A stretch of 26,445 bases of DNA from Anaerolineae bacterium (GCA_030597485.1 JAUVRU010000002.1:1-26445), one strand, 5' to 3'. Positions 8,597-19,715 are shown, counted from the first letter of the stretch. The notes: generated by a model not told the origin, from the sequence alone. Made by a program: numbers and translations.

Positions 8597-8663
8597 CTGT
8601 GGGCATGGGGAAAGCAAACGTAGGGCGATGTTGATGAAGACACGGGGGTCATTGCCGGCATGA
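8577..8663 (+). CDS. Possible 28-codon upstream ORF overlapping the atpB start
   Basis: A GTG at 8577, about three bases after the predicted transcription start, opens a 28-codon frame ending at TGA 8661-8663. That TGA overlaps the atpB ATG (8660-8662) as ATGA, the usual geometry of translational coupling. atpB itself has only a weak Shine-Dalgarno (GGGGG, 8644-8648). The peptide matches no family I recognise; internal ATGs at 8628 and 8634 share the frame. It may be a real coupling peptide or chance. Confidence 0.25.
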   Translation: MTGRLVFCGHGESKRRAMLMKTRGSLPA

Positions 8664-9694
8664 GGACCAGGTACAAGGTGATATTGGCTGTCATCGTTAC
8701 AGTTTCCCTCCTGGTTGCCGGCAGCCTTTTCTTGCGCTTTCAGCTGCCTCCGGTAGTAGTCCCCGCTGAGCCGTTGCCCGGCGTGGCACCTTTCGGCTTT
8801 CAGGTCACCAACGCCTTGCTCACCGCACTGCTGGTGAACGTGATACTGGTGCTCCTGGCTTTTCTGGGCACGCGGCGAATGCAATTGGTGCCCTCTGGGC
8901 TGCAGAATTTCCTGGAATGGATAGTTGAGAGCCTCTACAACCTCACCGAGACGGTGGCCGGTAAGCGGTGGGCGCCTCGCTTCTTCGCCATTGTGGCCAC
9001 CATATTCTTCTACGTATTGATCTCGAACTGGTTTGCGCTGATGCCCGGTCTGGCCGCAGTTGGCTTCTGCGAGACACATGAGCCGACGGGCCATGCGCGC
9101 CAGCCGGTCTACCTGGGACAACCTGGCAATGCCGGAGCCTCTCGGCTGGCATCTCCTCTGTTAGAGGACGAAGCGGCGCATTCCTATTTGGGTTGTCACT
9201 CGGGTGAGGTACTGATACCGATCTTTCGGTCTCCCAGCACTGACCTGAGCAACAATGTGACGTTGGCGCTGATCTCGGTGGTGATGACACAGGTGTTCGG
9301 CGTAATGGCCCTCGGCGGCAGTTACTTCTCCAAATTCATCAACATCAAGGGGATGATACAGGCGTTCGGCCCAGACGAACAGGGGCAGCGGCGCGGCTGT
9401 GCCGGCATGGCAGGAACTTTCGCGTTTGGCGCCATTCAGTTTTTCGTGGGCATCCTGGAGATGATCAGCGAACTTGCCAAGATCATTTCCTTCTCCTTTC
9501 GACTTTTTGGCAACATCTTCGCTGGTGAGGTCATGCTGCTAGTGATAGCCTCGCTGGTGCCGCTGCTGTTGACATTGCCCTTCTTGGGGCTGGAGGTCTT
9601 CGTGGGACTCATTCAAGCCTTTATTTTCTACATTCTTACGGTGGCCTTCTTTGCCATGGCCACGGTCTCGCACGGGCAGCAAGAAGAACACTGA
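8660..9694 (+). CDS. atpB: F1Fo ATP synthase subunit a
   Basis: Membrane subunit of Fo that forms the two proton half-channels against the c-ring. The 344-residue protein has an N-terminal membrane segment (8-26) and several further helices; the essential Arg is Arg281 in FSFRLFGN, followed by the usual GEVMLL helix and a last helix around FIFYILTVAFFAM. It is longer than common subunit a because of a loop at about residues 131-185, rich in Gly, His and acidic residues and carrying Cys137 and Cys179, and a smaller insert near residue 240. No in-frame start exists between the TAG at 8621 and the ATG at 8660. First gene of the complete atp operon; no atpI or atpZ precedes it. Confidence 0.95.
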   Translation: MRTRYKVILAVIVTVSLLVAGSLFLRFQLPPVVVPAEPLPGVAPFGFQVTNALLTALLVNVILVLLAFLGTRRMQLVPSGLQNFLEWIVESLYNLTETVAGKRWAPRFFAIVATIFFYVLISNWFALMPGLAAVGFCETHEPTGHARQPVYLGQPGNAGASRLASPLLEDEAAHSYLGCHSGEVLIPIFRSPSTDLSNNVTLALISVVMTQVFGVMALGGSYFSKFINIKGMIQAFGPDEQGQRRGCAGMAGTFAFGAIQFFVGILEMISELAKIISFSFRLFGNIFAGEVMLLVIASLVPLLLTLPFLGLEVFVGLIQAFIFYILTVAFFAMATVSHGQQEEH

Positions 9695-9751
9695 ATCCGC
9701 AAGTCTGACAAGATGACATAGATCTCTGGAAACAGCGTCTACATCAGGTAA

Positions 9752-9997
<246 letters not shown>

Positions 9998-10030
9998 CGC
10001 ATCTTTCGGATCATCGTATTCCTATCCAAA

Positions 10031-10047
10031 AGGAGGGTCGAGGTTTG
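10031..10047 (+). promoter_or_regulatory. Shine-Dalgarno plus TTG start of atpF
   Basis: AGGAGGG (10031-10037), seven bases, then TTG (10045-10047). The strong site points to the TTG rather than to the ATG at 10084, which has no site of its own and would cut into the start of the membrane helix. Confidence 0.75.
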
Positions 10048-10554
10048 GAGGCGTTGAGACCTTTGGGGATTGACCCCGCGTTGATGATCGCCTATCTGAT
10101 CGATTTCGTCCTTCTTCTCTTCCTGTTGCGGCTTTTCTTGTATCGACCGATTCTGAAGATGCTGGCTGAGCGTCGCCAGCGGATACAGGAGTCCCTGGAG
10201 GAGGCCGATAGAGTCCGTCAGGAGGCTGAGGTACAGCGGAGCCAATACCAGCATGAGTTGGAAGAGGCACGCAAGACCTCCCAGGAAGCGGCAGGCCGGG
10301 CAGCCCAGGAAACCGAAAGAAGGCGTGATGATATCCTGGCAGAAGCGCGCAAGGACGCGGAACAGGTCCGTGAGCAGGCACTCCAGCAGATTGAAGTGGA
10401 GCGCCAGCAGGCGATGGCGGAGATGCAGCATCAGGTGGCTGACCTGGCAGTTGAACTGGCGCGCAAGGTGGTTGGCGAGACGGTGGCCGTGGACGAACAG
10501 GCTCAGCGGAAGTTGATCCAGCAGTTCTTGCAGGAAGCGGGTGATCTGTCGTGA
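10045..10554 (+). CDS. atpF: F1Fo ATP synthase subunit b
   Basis: Peripheral stalk subunit that holds F1 against rotation. It has one N-terminal membrane helix (about residues 14-36, AYLIDFVLLLFLLRLF), then the conserved YRPIL and a long charged, Gln/Glu/Arg-rich helix of about 110 residues that should form the right-handed coiled coil of the dimer, and a C-terminal region that contacts delta. The 169-residue length is usual. The start is TTG, chosen on the Shine-Dalgarno seven bases upstream. Its TGA overlaps the GTG start of atpH as GTGA, so the two are probably translationally coupled. Only one b-type gene is present, so a homodimer is expected. Confidence 0.93.
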   Translation: MEALRPLGIDPALMIAYLIDFVLLLFLLRLFLYRPILKMLAERRQRIQESLEEADRVRQEAEVQRSQYQHELEEARKTSQEAAGRAAQETERRRDDILAEARKDAEQVREQALQQIEVERQQAMAEMQHQVADLAVELARKVVGETVAVDEQAQRKLIQQFLQEAGDLS

Positions 10555-11096
10555 AACCTGCTGGCTACTCGAAAGACGAAGACCTGGCTCGAGAATATGC
10601 GCAGGCTGCCTATCAGTATACGACAGAGGACTGGTTGGGCGAGTTGAAAAGGCTATGGGATCAGCTGGAGTCTGATCCAGTTTTGCTGGATGAACTCGCC
10701 GACGTCGGCCTGCCGTTTTCCCAGCGTCAGGCACGGCTTGATTCGCTCTTGTCGCCTGACACCCGTCCTGACATGAGGAATTATCTGTCTGTGCTGCTGC
10801 GCGACGGTCATCTGGGTCTGTTGGACAAGGTGATCGCCGATATGACTCGTCTCGCAACCCGAGGGCCGGGGGCGCAGGTGGCGCACGTCGTCAGCGCTGG
10901 ACCGCTCACACGTGAGGAGCGAGAGGCATTCCGGCGGCGAATTCATGCCAGTTACGGTAGCCTGATGGACCTGGAATTCCAGATTGATGCCTCGATACTG
11001 GGTGGTGTTATCATACGTGTGGGTGACAAGGTGATAGATGGCAGCATCGCCGGCAAGCTGGAGGCACTTCATAATCGTCTGGTGGCGATTCGCTGA
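10551..11096 (+). CDS. atpH: F1Fo ATP synthase subunit delta
   Basis: Connects the b stalk to the top of the alpha3beta3 hexamer. The 181-residue product has the AtpH layout: N-terminal helical bundle (YAQAAYQYTTEDWLGEL and following), a central linker, and the C-terminal motif region with FQIDASILGGVIIRVGDKVIDGS just before the end, which is the signature of the family. Start is GTG at 10551, overlapping the atpF stop by four bases. Position between atpF and atpA is the standard order. The N-terminal part is divergent, which is normal for delta. Confidence 0.92.
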   Translation: MKPAGYSKDEDLAREYAQAAYQYTTEDWLGELKRLWDQLESDPVLLDELADVGLPFSQRQARLDSLLSPDTRPDMRNYLSVLLRDGHLGLLDKVIADMTRLATRGPGAQVAHVVSAGPLTREEREAFRRRIHASYGSLMDLEFQIDASILGGVIIRVGDKVIDGSIAGKLEALHNRLVAIR

Positions 11097-11133
11097 TGTG
11101 GGTGGACGGACGACGGTAGTCAGGAGTTCGTGA

Positions 11134-12642
11134 ATGGCTTTGCGAGTTGAAGAGATCACTGCCAGAATCAGACAAGAGATTGAGGCCTTTGAGGCCCCGG
11201 TCGAGGCCGTGGATGTCGGCTACATTCTCGAAGTGGGAGATGGTATCGCTCGCGTGAGCGGCCTGGCTGACGTGATGGCCAATGAGCTGCTGGAATTCCC
11301 TCGCGGGGTGATGGGAATTGCCCTCAATCTGGAAGCCGACAATGTGGGTGTCGTGATCATGGGTGACTACACCCACATGGAAGAAGGAAACATGGTGCGC
11401 AGCACCGGTCGTATTGCATCGGTGCCTGTCGGCGATGGCCTTATCGGCCGGGTGGTCGATGCCCTGGGCCAGCCAGTGGACGGCAAGGGGCCAATCAGGT
11501 CCGAGTCCCATCTCCCCATTGAGAGAATCGCACCGGGTGTGGTTCTGCGCACGAATGTGGATACGCCGGTGCAGACCGGCATCAAAGCGATAGACTCGAT
11601 GATCCCGCTGGGGCGGGGACAGCGCGAGCTTATCATTGGCGACCGACAGACAGGAAAGACCGCACTCGCAATTGACACCATCATCAATCAGAATGACCAG
11701 GACCTGATCTGCATTTACGTGGCTATCGGTCAGAAGCTGGCCCAGGTGGCCCAGGTGGTGGCGACACTGGAACGATTCGGTGCCATGGAACACACGATCG
11801 TGGTGGTGGCCGGGGCCTCCGAGCCAGCAGCCCTGCAGTACATTGCACCCTACGCCGGATGCGCCATGGGTGAGGACTTCATGGAGCGGGGCAAGGACGC
11901 GCTGGTCGTGTACGACGACCTGTCCAAGCACGCATGGGCCTACCGACAGATTTCGCTGTTGCTACGGCGTCCACCGGGGCGGGAGGCCTATCCAGGAGAC
12001 ATCTTCTATCTGCACTCGCGTCTTCTGGAGCGGGCTGCGCGCATGCATCCCGACCACGGTGGCGGCTCGCTGACTGCGCTGCCCATCATCGAGACCCAGG
12101 CTGGCGATGTGAGTGCCTACATTCCCACCAACGTCATTTCGATTACCGATGGGCAGATTTACCTGGAAGAGGACCTGTTCTACTCCGGCATTCGGCCCGC
12201 CATCAACGCGGGCCTTTCAGTATCACGGGTGGGCGGCGATGCCCAGACCCGGGCGATGAAAACGGTAGCCGGCCAGCTGCGACTGGAGCTGGCGTCCTTC
12301 CGGGAATTGGCCGCATTCGCTCAATTCGGCTCTGACCTGGACAAGGCTACGCGCGACCAGTTGGGACGAGGCCAGAGACTGACCGAACTGCTCAAACAGC
12401 CTCAGTATTCGCCGGTGTCCCTTGACGATCAAATCATTGCCATTTTCGCGGTGACCAACGGCTTTGCCGACGATGTGCCAGTGAACAAGGTAACGGAGTT
12501 TGAGGCCGGTCTGCTTCAGCATATGCGCACCGCTCATCCAGATGTTGGTCAGGCAATCATGGCAGAGAAGGACCTGACCGATTCCATCGTGGAGCGGCTG
12601 AAATCGGCCATTGAGGAATACAAACACACGGTCAGTTTCTAG
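11134..12642 (+). CDS. atpA: F1 ATP synthase subunit alpha
   Basis: Non-catalytic nucleotide-binding subunit of the alpha3beta3 hexamer in the cytoplasmic F1 head. The 502-residue protein has the N-terminal beta-barrel (residues about 25-95), the P-loop GDRQTGKT at 169-176, the region [15 protein letters not shown], and the alpha-subunit stretch [16 protein letters not shown] with the Ser-Arg that completes the catalytic site in beta. It ends with the usual helical domain and [14 protein letters not shown] precedes the ATG by seven bases. Thirty-seven bases follow atpH, and atpG begins five bases after the stop. Confidence 0.97.
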   Translation: MALRVEEITARIRQEIEAFEAPVEAVDVGYILEVGDGIARVSGLADVMANELLEFPRGVMGIALNLEADNVGVVIMGDYTHMEEGNMVRSTGRIASVPVGDGLIGRVVDALGQPVDGKGPIRSESHLPIERIAPGVVLRTNVDTPVQTGIKAIDSMIPLGRGQRELIIGDRQTGKTALAIDTIINQNDQDLICIYVAIGQKLAQVAQVVATLERFGAMEHTIVVVAGASEPAALQYIAPYAGCAMGEDFMERGKDALVVYDDLSKHAWAYRQISLLLRRPPGREAYPGDIFYLHSRLLERAARMHPDHGGGSLTALPIIETQAGDVSAYIPTNVISITDGQIYLEEDLFYSGIRPAINAGLSVSRVGGDAQTRAMKTVAGQLRLELASFRELAAFAQFGSDLDKATRDQLGRGQRLTELLKQPQYSPVSLDDQIIAIFAVTNGFADDVPVNKVTEFEAGLLQHMRTAHPDVGQAIMAEKDLTDSIVERLKSAIEEYKHTVSF

Positions 12643-12647
12643 ATCAC

Positions 12648-13553
12648 ATGGCCAACATTCGCGATCTCAAGCGTCGCATCACGAGCGTAAAGAACATCGC
12701 CCAGGTCACGCGAGCGATGCAGATGGTAGCCGCCAGCAAGATGCGACGTGCCCAGGAACAGGCGCTGGCCACCCGCCCGTATGCCGCCAAGGCATGGCAG
12801 GTGCTGACGCATCTGGCGACTCAACGCGGCAGCGGCCCGGAGACTCGTCCGTTGCTGACCCACTCTGGATTGATCAAGGTGACGGGGGTGGTGCTCATCA
12901 CTTCTGACAAGGGATTGTGCGGCGCCTACAACAGCAATATCCTGCGGGCCACGCTGCACTTTATGGAGGGCTTGGGACATCCAGTGCGACTGATCACCGT
13001 GGGACGTAGAGGAAGAAGCGTCATGTCCCGGCATGGGTTTCAGGTCATTGCTGAGTTTTCCGATCTTCCGCCTCGTCCCTCTGTCTTGGACGTCACCCCT
13101 ATCGCACGCACCGTGATCGACGACTTCCTCAATCGCGACTACGATGAGGTTTACCTGGCGTACACCAGATTCGTCAATACCTTGCACCAAGAGCCCACCA
13201 TCCGCCGGTTGCTTCCCATCACCCCTGGTGAGGCGGTTGACTCGGGGATGGGCCCATACGTGAACGATGGTGGCGGGGGTTTGCATGGGGAATATATCTA
13301 CGAGCCAGACCCACAGACACTTCTTGACGCGGTACTGCCACGCTTCACAGAGTTGCAGGTCTACCAGGCCATTCTGGAATCCCTCGCCAGTGAACACAGT
13401 GCGCGCATGGTCGCCATGCGCAATGCCACGGACAACGCCAATGATCTGATTGATGACCTGACCCTGACCTACTACCGTGCTCGCCAGGAAGCGATTACCA
13501 CAGAGGTGATTGATATTGCCGCTGGCGCTGAAGCGTTGCGATTGAATGCCTGA
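12648..13553 (+). CDS. atpG: F1 ATP synthase subunit gamma
   Basis: Central rotor shaft that turns inside the alpha3beta3 ring. The N-terminal helix reads MANIRDLKRRITSVKNIAQV, followed by TRAMQMVAASKMRRAQ, both typical. The Rossmann-like middle holds ITSDKGLCGAYNSNI. The C-terminal helix has RMVAMRNATDNANDLI and ends with the conserved TEVIDIAAGAEAL. At 301 residues it is slightly longer than E. coli gamma, with a small insert around residues 200-215. No clear Shine-Dalgarno lies before the ATG; the five-base gap after atpA suggests translation by reinitiation. Confidence 0.95.
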   Translation: MANIRDLKRRITSVKNIAQVTRAMQMVAASKMRRAQEQALATRPYAAKAWQVLTHLATQRGSGPETRPLLTHSGLIKVTGVVLITSDKGLCGAYNSNILRATLHFMEGLGHPVRLITVGRRGRSVMSRHGFQVIAEFSDLPPRPSVLDVTPIARTVIDDFLNRDYDEVYLAYTRFVNTLHQEPTIRRLLPITPGEAVDSGMGPYVNDGGGGLHGEYIYEPDPQTLLDAVLPRFTELQVYQAILESLASEHSARMVAMRNATDNANDLIDDLTLTYYRARQEAITTEVIDIAAGAEALRLNA

Positions 13554-13580
13554 AGCAAGGTGGGCAAGGAACCGGATTGA

Positions 13581-15011
<1,431 letters not shown>

Positions 15012-15034
15012 ACGCGTGAGAAGGTGAGAACATA

Positions 15035-15487
15035 ATGCCGCTGAGACTGGACATTGTGACCGTTGAACGCCTCGTCTATTCTGGAGAGGTGGACATGGTC
15101 ATTGCGCCCGGTATCGAGGGGGAGCTGGGAATCCTGCCCCACCATGCACCTCTGCTGACCGCTCTCAAGTACGGCGAGCTGCGGGTGAGGCGAGGCGATG
15201 AAGAAGACAGCTACGCTATTGGAGGCGGCTTTATGGAGGTGTTGCCACTCCAGGTGACGGTGATGGCTGACACCGCTGAGCGGGCTGAGGAAATTGACCT
15301 GGAGCGGGCTGAACATGCGCGCCAGCGGGCACAAGAGCTCCTGCTCGACCAGGCCCAGGAGGATGTGGACTTCTCGAGGGCTACCACCTCCTTGCAGCGA
15401 TCTCTAACGCGCATCGAGGTGGCCCGGGCACGGAAGAGACGACGAGCGGGTGGCAGTCAAGCGGGACGCCCATCAGAATCACGGTAA
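15035..15487 (+). CDS. atpC: F1 ATP synthase subunit epsilon
   Basis: Small rotor subunit that links gamma to the c-ring and can inhibit ATP hydrolysis. The N-terminal beta-sandwich has the typical PGIEGELGILPHHAPLLTAL and a GGGFMEV segment; the C-terminal two-helix part (about 88-135) is present, so self-inhibition is possible. At 150 residues it is longer than most because of a basic, Gly/Ser-rich tail (ARKRRRAGG and following). AAGGTGAG precedes the ATG. mreB starts 15 bases after its stop. Confidence 0.93.
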   Translation: MPLRLDIVTVERLVYSGEVDMVIAPGIEGELGILPHHAPLLTALKYGELRVRRGDEEDSYAIGGGFMEVLPLQVTVMADTAERAEEIDLERAEHARQRAQELLLDQAQEDVDFSRATTSLQRSLTRIEVARARKRRRAGGSQAGRPSESR

Positions 15488-15502
15488 TGATTCGGAGAGC
15501 AT

Positions 15503-16507
15503 ATGTTTGAGAAAAAGATCGGGATAGACCTGGGTACAGCCAATGTACTGGTCTATGTGAAAGGGCGCGGCATCGTGGTGCAGGAACCCTCGATCGTCGC
15601 GATTTCCGTCAACGACAACAAGATCGTGGCCGTGGGTGAGGAAGCCCGTACCATGCTGGGGCGGGTGCCGGAAGCGATTGAGGTTCTGCACCCCATGCGT
15701 GACGGCGTCATTGCCGACTATGTGGTAACTGAAGCGTTGTTGCGCTATTTCATCGAGATGATCGTAGGACGATTCCGCCTGTTTCGCCCCATCGTGATGG
15801 TGAGCGTGCCGGTTGGGGTGACCAGTGTGGAGGAGCGGGCGGTGAAGGACGCTGCCCGTCAGGCAAGCGGTCGGGAGGCTTACGTGATCCCGGAGCCCCT
15901 GGCGGCTGCAATAGGAGCTGACATGGCGATTGACACGCCGACCGGCAGCATGGTGGTGAACATCGGTGGCGGTACCAGTGAGGCAGCGGTGGTCTCGCTG
16001 TACGGCATTGTCGTGTCGGGATCGGTCCGTGTCGGCGGTCTCAGGTTTGACGATGCCATAGCCTCCTACCTTCGGCGCAAATACAGTCTGGTGATTGGAG
16101 AGCAGACGGCAGAGGATGTAAAGATCGGCATCGGCAGTGCACTCCCGCTGGACGAACCGCTGGAAATGGAAATCAAGGGTCGGGATCAGGTGGCCGGCTT
16201 GCCGCGCACCATCAAAGTCACCTCCGATGAGGTGACGGAAGCCATGGCCGAACCATTGGCCTCGGTGGTTGGCGTCATCAAAGGAGTGCTGGAGAAGACC
16301 CCGCCTGAGTTGGCTTCAGACATCATTGATCGAGGTATGGTTGTCGTAGGCGGCGGCGCGCTGCTGCGCAGCATAGATCGGCTGCTAACACGGGAGACCG
16401 GTGTGCCATGCTATATTGCCGAGAATCCGATGGCGTGTGTGGCACTGGGGGCCGGGCGGTCCATTGAGATCTATGATGCCATCCGCCGTAGTATGATCGT
16501 CTACTGA
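15503..16507 (+). CDS. mreB: Rod shape-determining protein MreB
   Basis: Bacterial actin that polymerises under the membrane and guides cell-wall synthesis. The 334-residue protein has the actin-fold nucleotide motifs in order: phosphate-1 [27 protein letters not shown], phosphate-2 [15 protein letters not shown], and the adenosine motif [11 protein letters not shown]. Length is normal. GGAGA lies six bases before the ATG. It follows atpC by 15 bases with no terminator or promoter between, so it is very likely the last gene of the atp operon. mreC and mreD do not follow; a terminator does. Mbl or another MreB paralogue cannot be excluded from sequence alone. Confidence 0.95.
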   Translation: MFEKKIGIDLGTANVLVYVKGRGIVVQEPSIVAISVNDNKIVAVGEEARTMLGRVPEAIEVLHPMRDGVIADYVVTEALLRYFIEMIVGRFRLFRPIVMVSVPVGVTSVEERAVKDAARQASGREAYVIPEPLAAAIGADMAIDTPTGSMVVNIGGGTSEAAVVSLYGIVVSGSVRVGGLRFDDAIASYLRRKYSLVIGEQTAEDVKIGIGSALPLDEPLEMEIKGRDQVAGLPRTIKVTSDEVTEAMAEPLASVVGVIKGVLEKTPPELASDIIDRGMVVVGGGALLRSIDRLLTRETGVPCYIAENPMACVALGAGRSIEIYDAIRRSMIVY

Positions 16508-16544
16508 TTCGAAGCCAGATTCTCTATCGCCATGATGTAGAAAA

Positions 16545-16571
16545 CCCCTGGCGCAATCGTCCAGGGGGTTT
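16545..16571. terminator. Bidirectional terminator between mreB and the convergent membrane-protein gene
   Basis: CCCCTGG (16545-16551) and CCAGGGG (16561-16567) pair with a nine-base loop. On the plus strand GTTTGTT follows; on the minus strand TTTTCTAC follows. It sits 37 bases after mreB and about 75 bases past the stop of the minus-strand gene, where a shared terminator is expected. Confidence 0.65.
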
Positions 16572-16645
16572 GTTATGCCCGTCCACAGTTGCCGCTATTG
16601 GCCAACGACTCTGCTGAAAAAGGCGTCTTCCCACCGCAACGTTCG

Positions 16646-19480
16646 TTATTCTCCTGCTCTTTCCACCTTGAATTGCAGCCAGTCAACAGCCGCGGCCACG
16701 GTCGGCCGGCTCACCGCCGGGCCGCTGGCCACGGCGACAGGACGTAGACCGTCCATGGCCTCCAGTGCTGTCCCTGGTGCCTTTCCCTTGATGCCGATGA
16801 TGGCATGGCTCCAGCGAAATCTCTCGCGCAGGTCGCCGCTTGAGCCAATCGAGCGCAAGGCGGCTACTCCCTCTTCTCCCAGGTTCATGGAGGCCTCGTC
16901 GGCGGCAGCGACAGCCACAATCCAGCCCGGGGGCACTGCGGTGACAAACTGCGCCATCGTGGCCGACGCGTTAGGGTCGAGGTGGGTGTCGAATGCAGCC
17001 GCATGGATGCTGCCTTCCGGCCCGATGACGACCACATTATAGCCCCGTTGGTTGGGCGATACATCCACCCCGTTGACGTAGATGTGGCCCAGGTCACCAA
17101 CTTCCTGACCCGCGCTCTGCACCAGCACCGTGACCGCCGAGAGGCTGTCGTCGTCTACGGGTAGCCCGGTAACCGGATAGAGCCGGTCGAAGTCAAGACG
17201 TATCTCGTTCAAGCCAGGACGGACTGCCTGCGACGGCAATGTAAGCCTGTATTCGCCCCAACCTCGATTCAGCGGCACGGGATCGGAACGCCAGCCATCC
17301 ACACGGACGACAAGGCGTTGGCCGTCGCCGGGCACAAAGATGCGGGCGGCCATCTGCTGTGACTGGCCGTCCAACGCCACGAACAAGCGCACAGTCTGCC
17401 GCTGCGCCCACATCAGCGGCTCTCCGGCACCCGTCTGCCTGTCTGCTATCGCTCCCCAACCCTCGCCCAGGTGCAGCCGGGCCAACGGTGCTGTGGCATC
17501 GATTCGTACTAACTCGGGCAACGGCGGCAAATCCACTCGATACATGGTGAGAGTGGGATCGTCATAGACCTGCTGGACTGGCATGACGGCTTCGATGTAC
17601 GGCAGCGTCGCCTCCGGCGCCACCTGAGGGTTCGCACCGTTGGCCGGACGCACCACAATGGTCTGAATGTCGAAAAAGCGGAGCACATCACCGGCCACCG
17701 CTCGATCAGATTCCAGGCGCCCCGGCGGCAATTGATGGCCGGTTTCCAGGGCCAGAATCGAGTTGATGACCGGCGCTTCGGTGAAGTATTGGAACTTGAA
17801 CTCTGGATTGCGACTTGTGTTTCCCTGGAGCAGCGGCCGCCCGTGCACCGTCTGGTAGAATTGCCCGAACATGAAACCGGGATCGATGGGGCCGGTGATA
17901 CGGAAGCCATTGCGCCACGCCACCGGTATGTCTAGCAGGGCGCCCCCCTCTGGCTCCCTGGCGACGGCGTGGTAAGGGGAGGGCACTGTCATATCGGACT
18001 GGGGAAGTGGTATGGCCAGATGCTCAAACAGAAACAGTCCAAACACTAACACGGCGACGGCTATTGCCATTACCGGCGGTGTCCCTCGTCGACGGGGCGG
18101 GCCGTCCGTCCTCCCCGAAACGGCCGGCCGCCTGGCTGCCCGGTCTAATATGGCGTAGATGCCGCCAGCGGCCAGCATCGCCAACGACAACACCAGCATG
18201 ACGCTGAACCGGCTGGGGTAGCGATTGCCCTTGATGAAAGGCAGCGATTGGAGGAAGACGAAGGGACCCGGGATGCCCGTGTCGGCCCCATTGACATGGA
18301 TCGTGGGACCCAGCGACAGCCAGGCGAAGAGAATCGTCGAGAGGAGCCAGAATCCAGCCTGCGATCGACAGCGCCCACGCGGAGCCGCAGCCAGCCCACT
18401 CGTTGCCCCGATAGCTGCCAGAGCTAACAGTGTCAGACCCAGGTAAATATGCTGGCCCTTGTCAAAAGCCGTGATGCCGGTGCAGCTCACCAACTGGCCC
18501 AGCAGCGGATGGTGCATGGTGGGCACCAGGAAACCGGCCAAATCGGCGGAGAAGGACTCAGCGAAGCCACTTCCCCGTACCCAGAAGTCCCCAGCAGCGC
18601 GCATGTCCGGCAGCATCGCGGCCAGCAGAGGAGAGATACCGATAGTGAACAGGATGGCCAGGACCAACAGATTGCGCATGGGTAACAGGATGACGGATCT
18701 GGGGCCAACGGTTGTGGATTCCGGATGTGGGACTTGGCATTTGACACCTGTCATTAGCCAGCTGGCTGCTTCATACACGACGTACAGGGCGATGAAGATC
18801 AGCACGAATGACGCATAGGTCATTTCGGCCCACGCCTGCATAACCAGAAAGAGAGCGGCCAGCGCCGGCCAACGCAGCGAGCGTGCGTCATCGCGTGCCT
18901 TGAACACGAAGAGAAGGACGTATGGAATCCAGTGACTGCTGGCGATGTTGAACTGCCCCAGTGCCACGTAGAAGAGTTTGCTGCTGGCAAACGCGTAGAA
19001 CCCGCCGGCCAGGATTGCAGCCCATTCCGTCGTCCAGGTGGCCGCCTTGCACTGAAACGCTGCCAGCTGCTGCCTGGCCAACAGGAATGCCCCGTACCCT
19101 CCAATCACAAAGGTAAGCAGCATATGGAGGTTGCTGGCAGTCACCACACCCAGATTAAGCGTCAGCGGCAGGGCGGTGAGTGCGTTGAGAACCGTCAGCG
19201 TGTAGAAAGCCAGGTTCACCCCGATGGGATAAAACAAGTAGTCAGTGTGCAGGGGGTTTGTGTGCAGATTCAGCAGTGCGTGTTTGACCCACCACAAGTT
19301 CCAGGCAATAGCCGGGTCGTCGCCGCCGTCACCAGGGAGGTGGGTGGCAAGGTGAGTGACGGTCGGCCAGGTCAGCAGTACCGCCAGCAGCCCGTAGCCC
19401 ACCAGGACGAACAAGTGTGAGCGTCCGGCAATGACCGTGCGCATCAAACGTCCGGGCCGGCTGACAGAGGGTGAAGGCAT
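16646..19480 (-). CDS. Glycosyltransferase-like multi-pass membrane protein with C-terminal ILEI/FAM3-type domain
   Basis: No characterised homologue recognised. The 944-residue protein (start at 19480) has an N-terminal half of about a dozen hydrophobic helices, to about residue 460. After the first helix comes an acidic loop LPGDGGDDPAIAWNLWW, the layout of GT-C enzymes that use lipid-linked sugars; catalysis is inference. The C-terminal half is soluble and presumably outside the membrane: a mixed region (about 470-640), a beta-sandwich-like region (about 660-800, LHLGEGWG through LNEIRLDFDRLYP), and an ILEI/FAM3-like domain (about 800-915) with IYVNGVDVSPNQRGYNVVVI, AAFDTH, PPGWIVAVAAADEAS, LRSIGSSG and AIIGIKGKAPGTALE. 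ILEI domains occur in FAM3 proteins and the POMGNT1 stem, which binds glycans. The frame is open to 19624, but the extra 48 residues are not signal-like; GAGA precedes the ATG at 19480. Confidence 0.75.
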   Translation of the reverse strand: MPSPSVSRPGRLMRTVIAGRSHLFVLVGYGLLAVLLTWPTVTHLATHLPGDGGDDPAIAWNLWWVKHALLNLHTNPLHTDYLFYPIGVNLAFYTLTVLNALTALPLTLNLGVVTASNLHMLLTFVIGGYGAFLLARQQLAAFQCKAATWTTEWAAILAGGFYAFASSKLFYVALGQFNIASSHWIPYVLLFVFKARDDARSLRWPALAALFLVMQAWAEMTYASFVLIFIALYVVYEAASWLMTGVKCQVPHPESTTVGPRSVILLPMRNLLVLAILFTIGISPLLAAMLPDMRAAGDFWVRGSGFAESFSADLAGFLVPTMHHPLLGQLVSCTGITAFDKGQHIYLGLTLLALAAIGATSGLAAAPRGRCRSQAGFWLLSTILFAWLSLGPTIHVNGADTGIPGPFVFLQSLPFIKGNRYPSRFSVMLVLSLAMLAAGGIYAILDRAARRPAVSGRTDGPPRRRGTPPVMAIAVAVLVFGLFLFEHLAIPLPQSDMTVPSPYHAVAREPEGGALLDIPVAWRNGFRITGPIDPGFMFGQFYQTVHGRPLLQGNTSRNPEFKFQYFTEAPVINSILALETGHQLPPGRLESDRAVAGDVLRFFDIQTIVVRPANGANPQVAPEATLPYIEAVMPVQQVYDDPTLTMYRVDLPPLPELVRIDATAPLARLHLGEGWGAIADRQTGAGEPLMWAQRQTVRLFVALDGQSQQMAARIFVPGDGQRLVVRVDGWRSDPVPLNRGWGEYRLTLPSQAVRPGLNEIRLDFDRLYPVTGLPVDDDSLSAVTVLVQSAGQEVGDLGHIYVNGVDVSPNQRGYNVVVIGPEGSIHAAAFDTHLDPNASATMAQFVTAVPPGWIVAVAAADEASMNLGEEGVAALRSIGSSGDLRERFRWSHAIIGIKGKAPGTALEAMDGLRPVAVASGPAVSRPTVAAAVDWLQFKVERAGE

Positions 19481-19715
19481 CACAGTGTCTCGTTTCGCAC
19501 AGGTAAGACGTGTCCGTTCAGTCAGGTACAGGCAGAACGCTGACAACTCAGATTGAGCACTGATGCGCGCCGCTGTCCGTCCTGTTTCGCGGTGGCGGAT
19601 GTGCCCCCAGTCTACCACCATCAAGAATCAGCTCACAAATCCATTTCCCCCGCCATTGATAATATGCTATCATGCGTCTGCTGTCGAATAGGTCTCGCAA
19701 GCGAGAGGGGAATGA
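19481..19715. other. Divergent spacer between the membrane protein and DUF3090 genes
   Basis: It holds an AT-rich block with dyad TGATA-ATATGC-TATCA at 19657-19672, within which GATAAT could serve as a -10, though no good -35 is visible. A hairpin TCTCGC-AA-GCGAGA at 19693-19706 overlaps the first bases of the DUF3090 Shine-Dalgarno (GAGAGGGG) and could mask it. No gene is seen. Confidence 0.35.
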
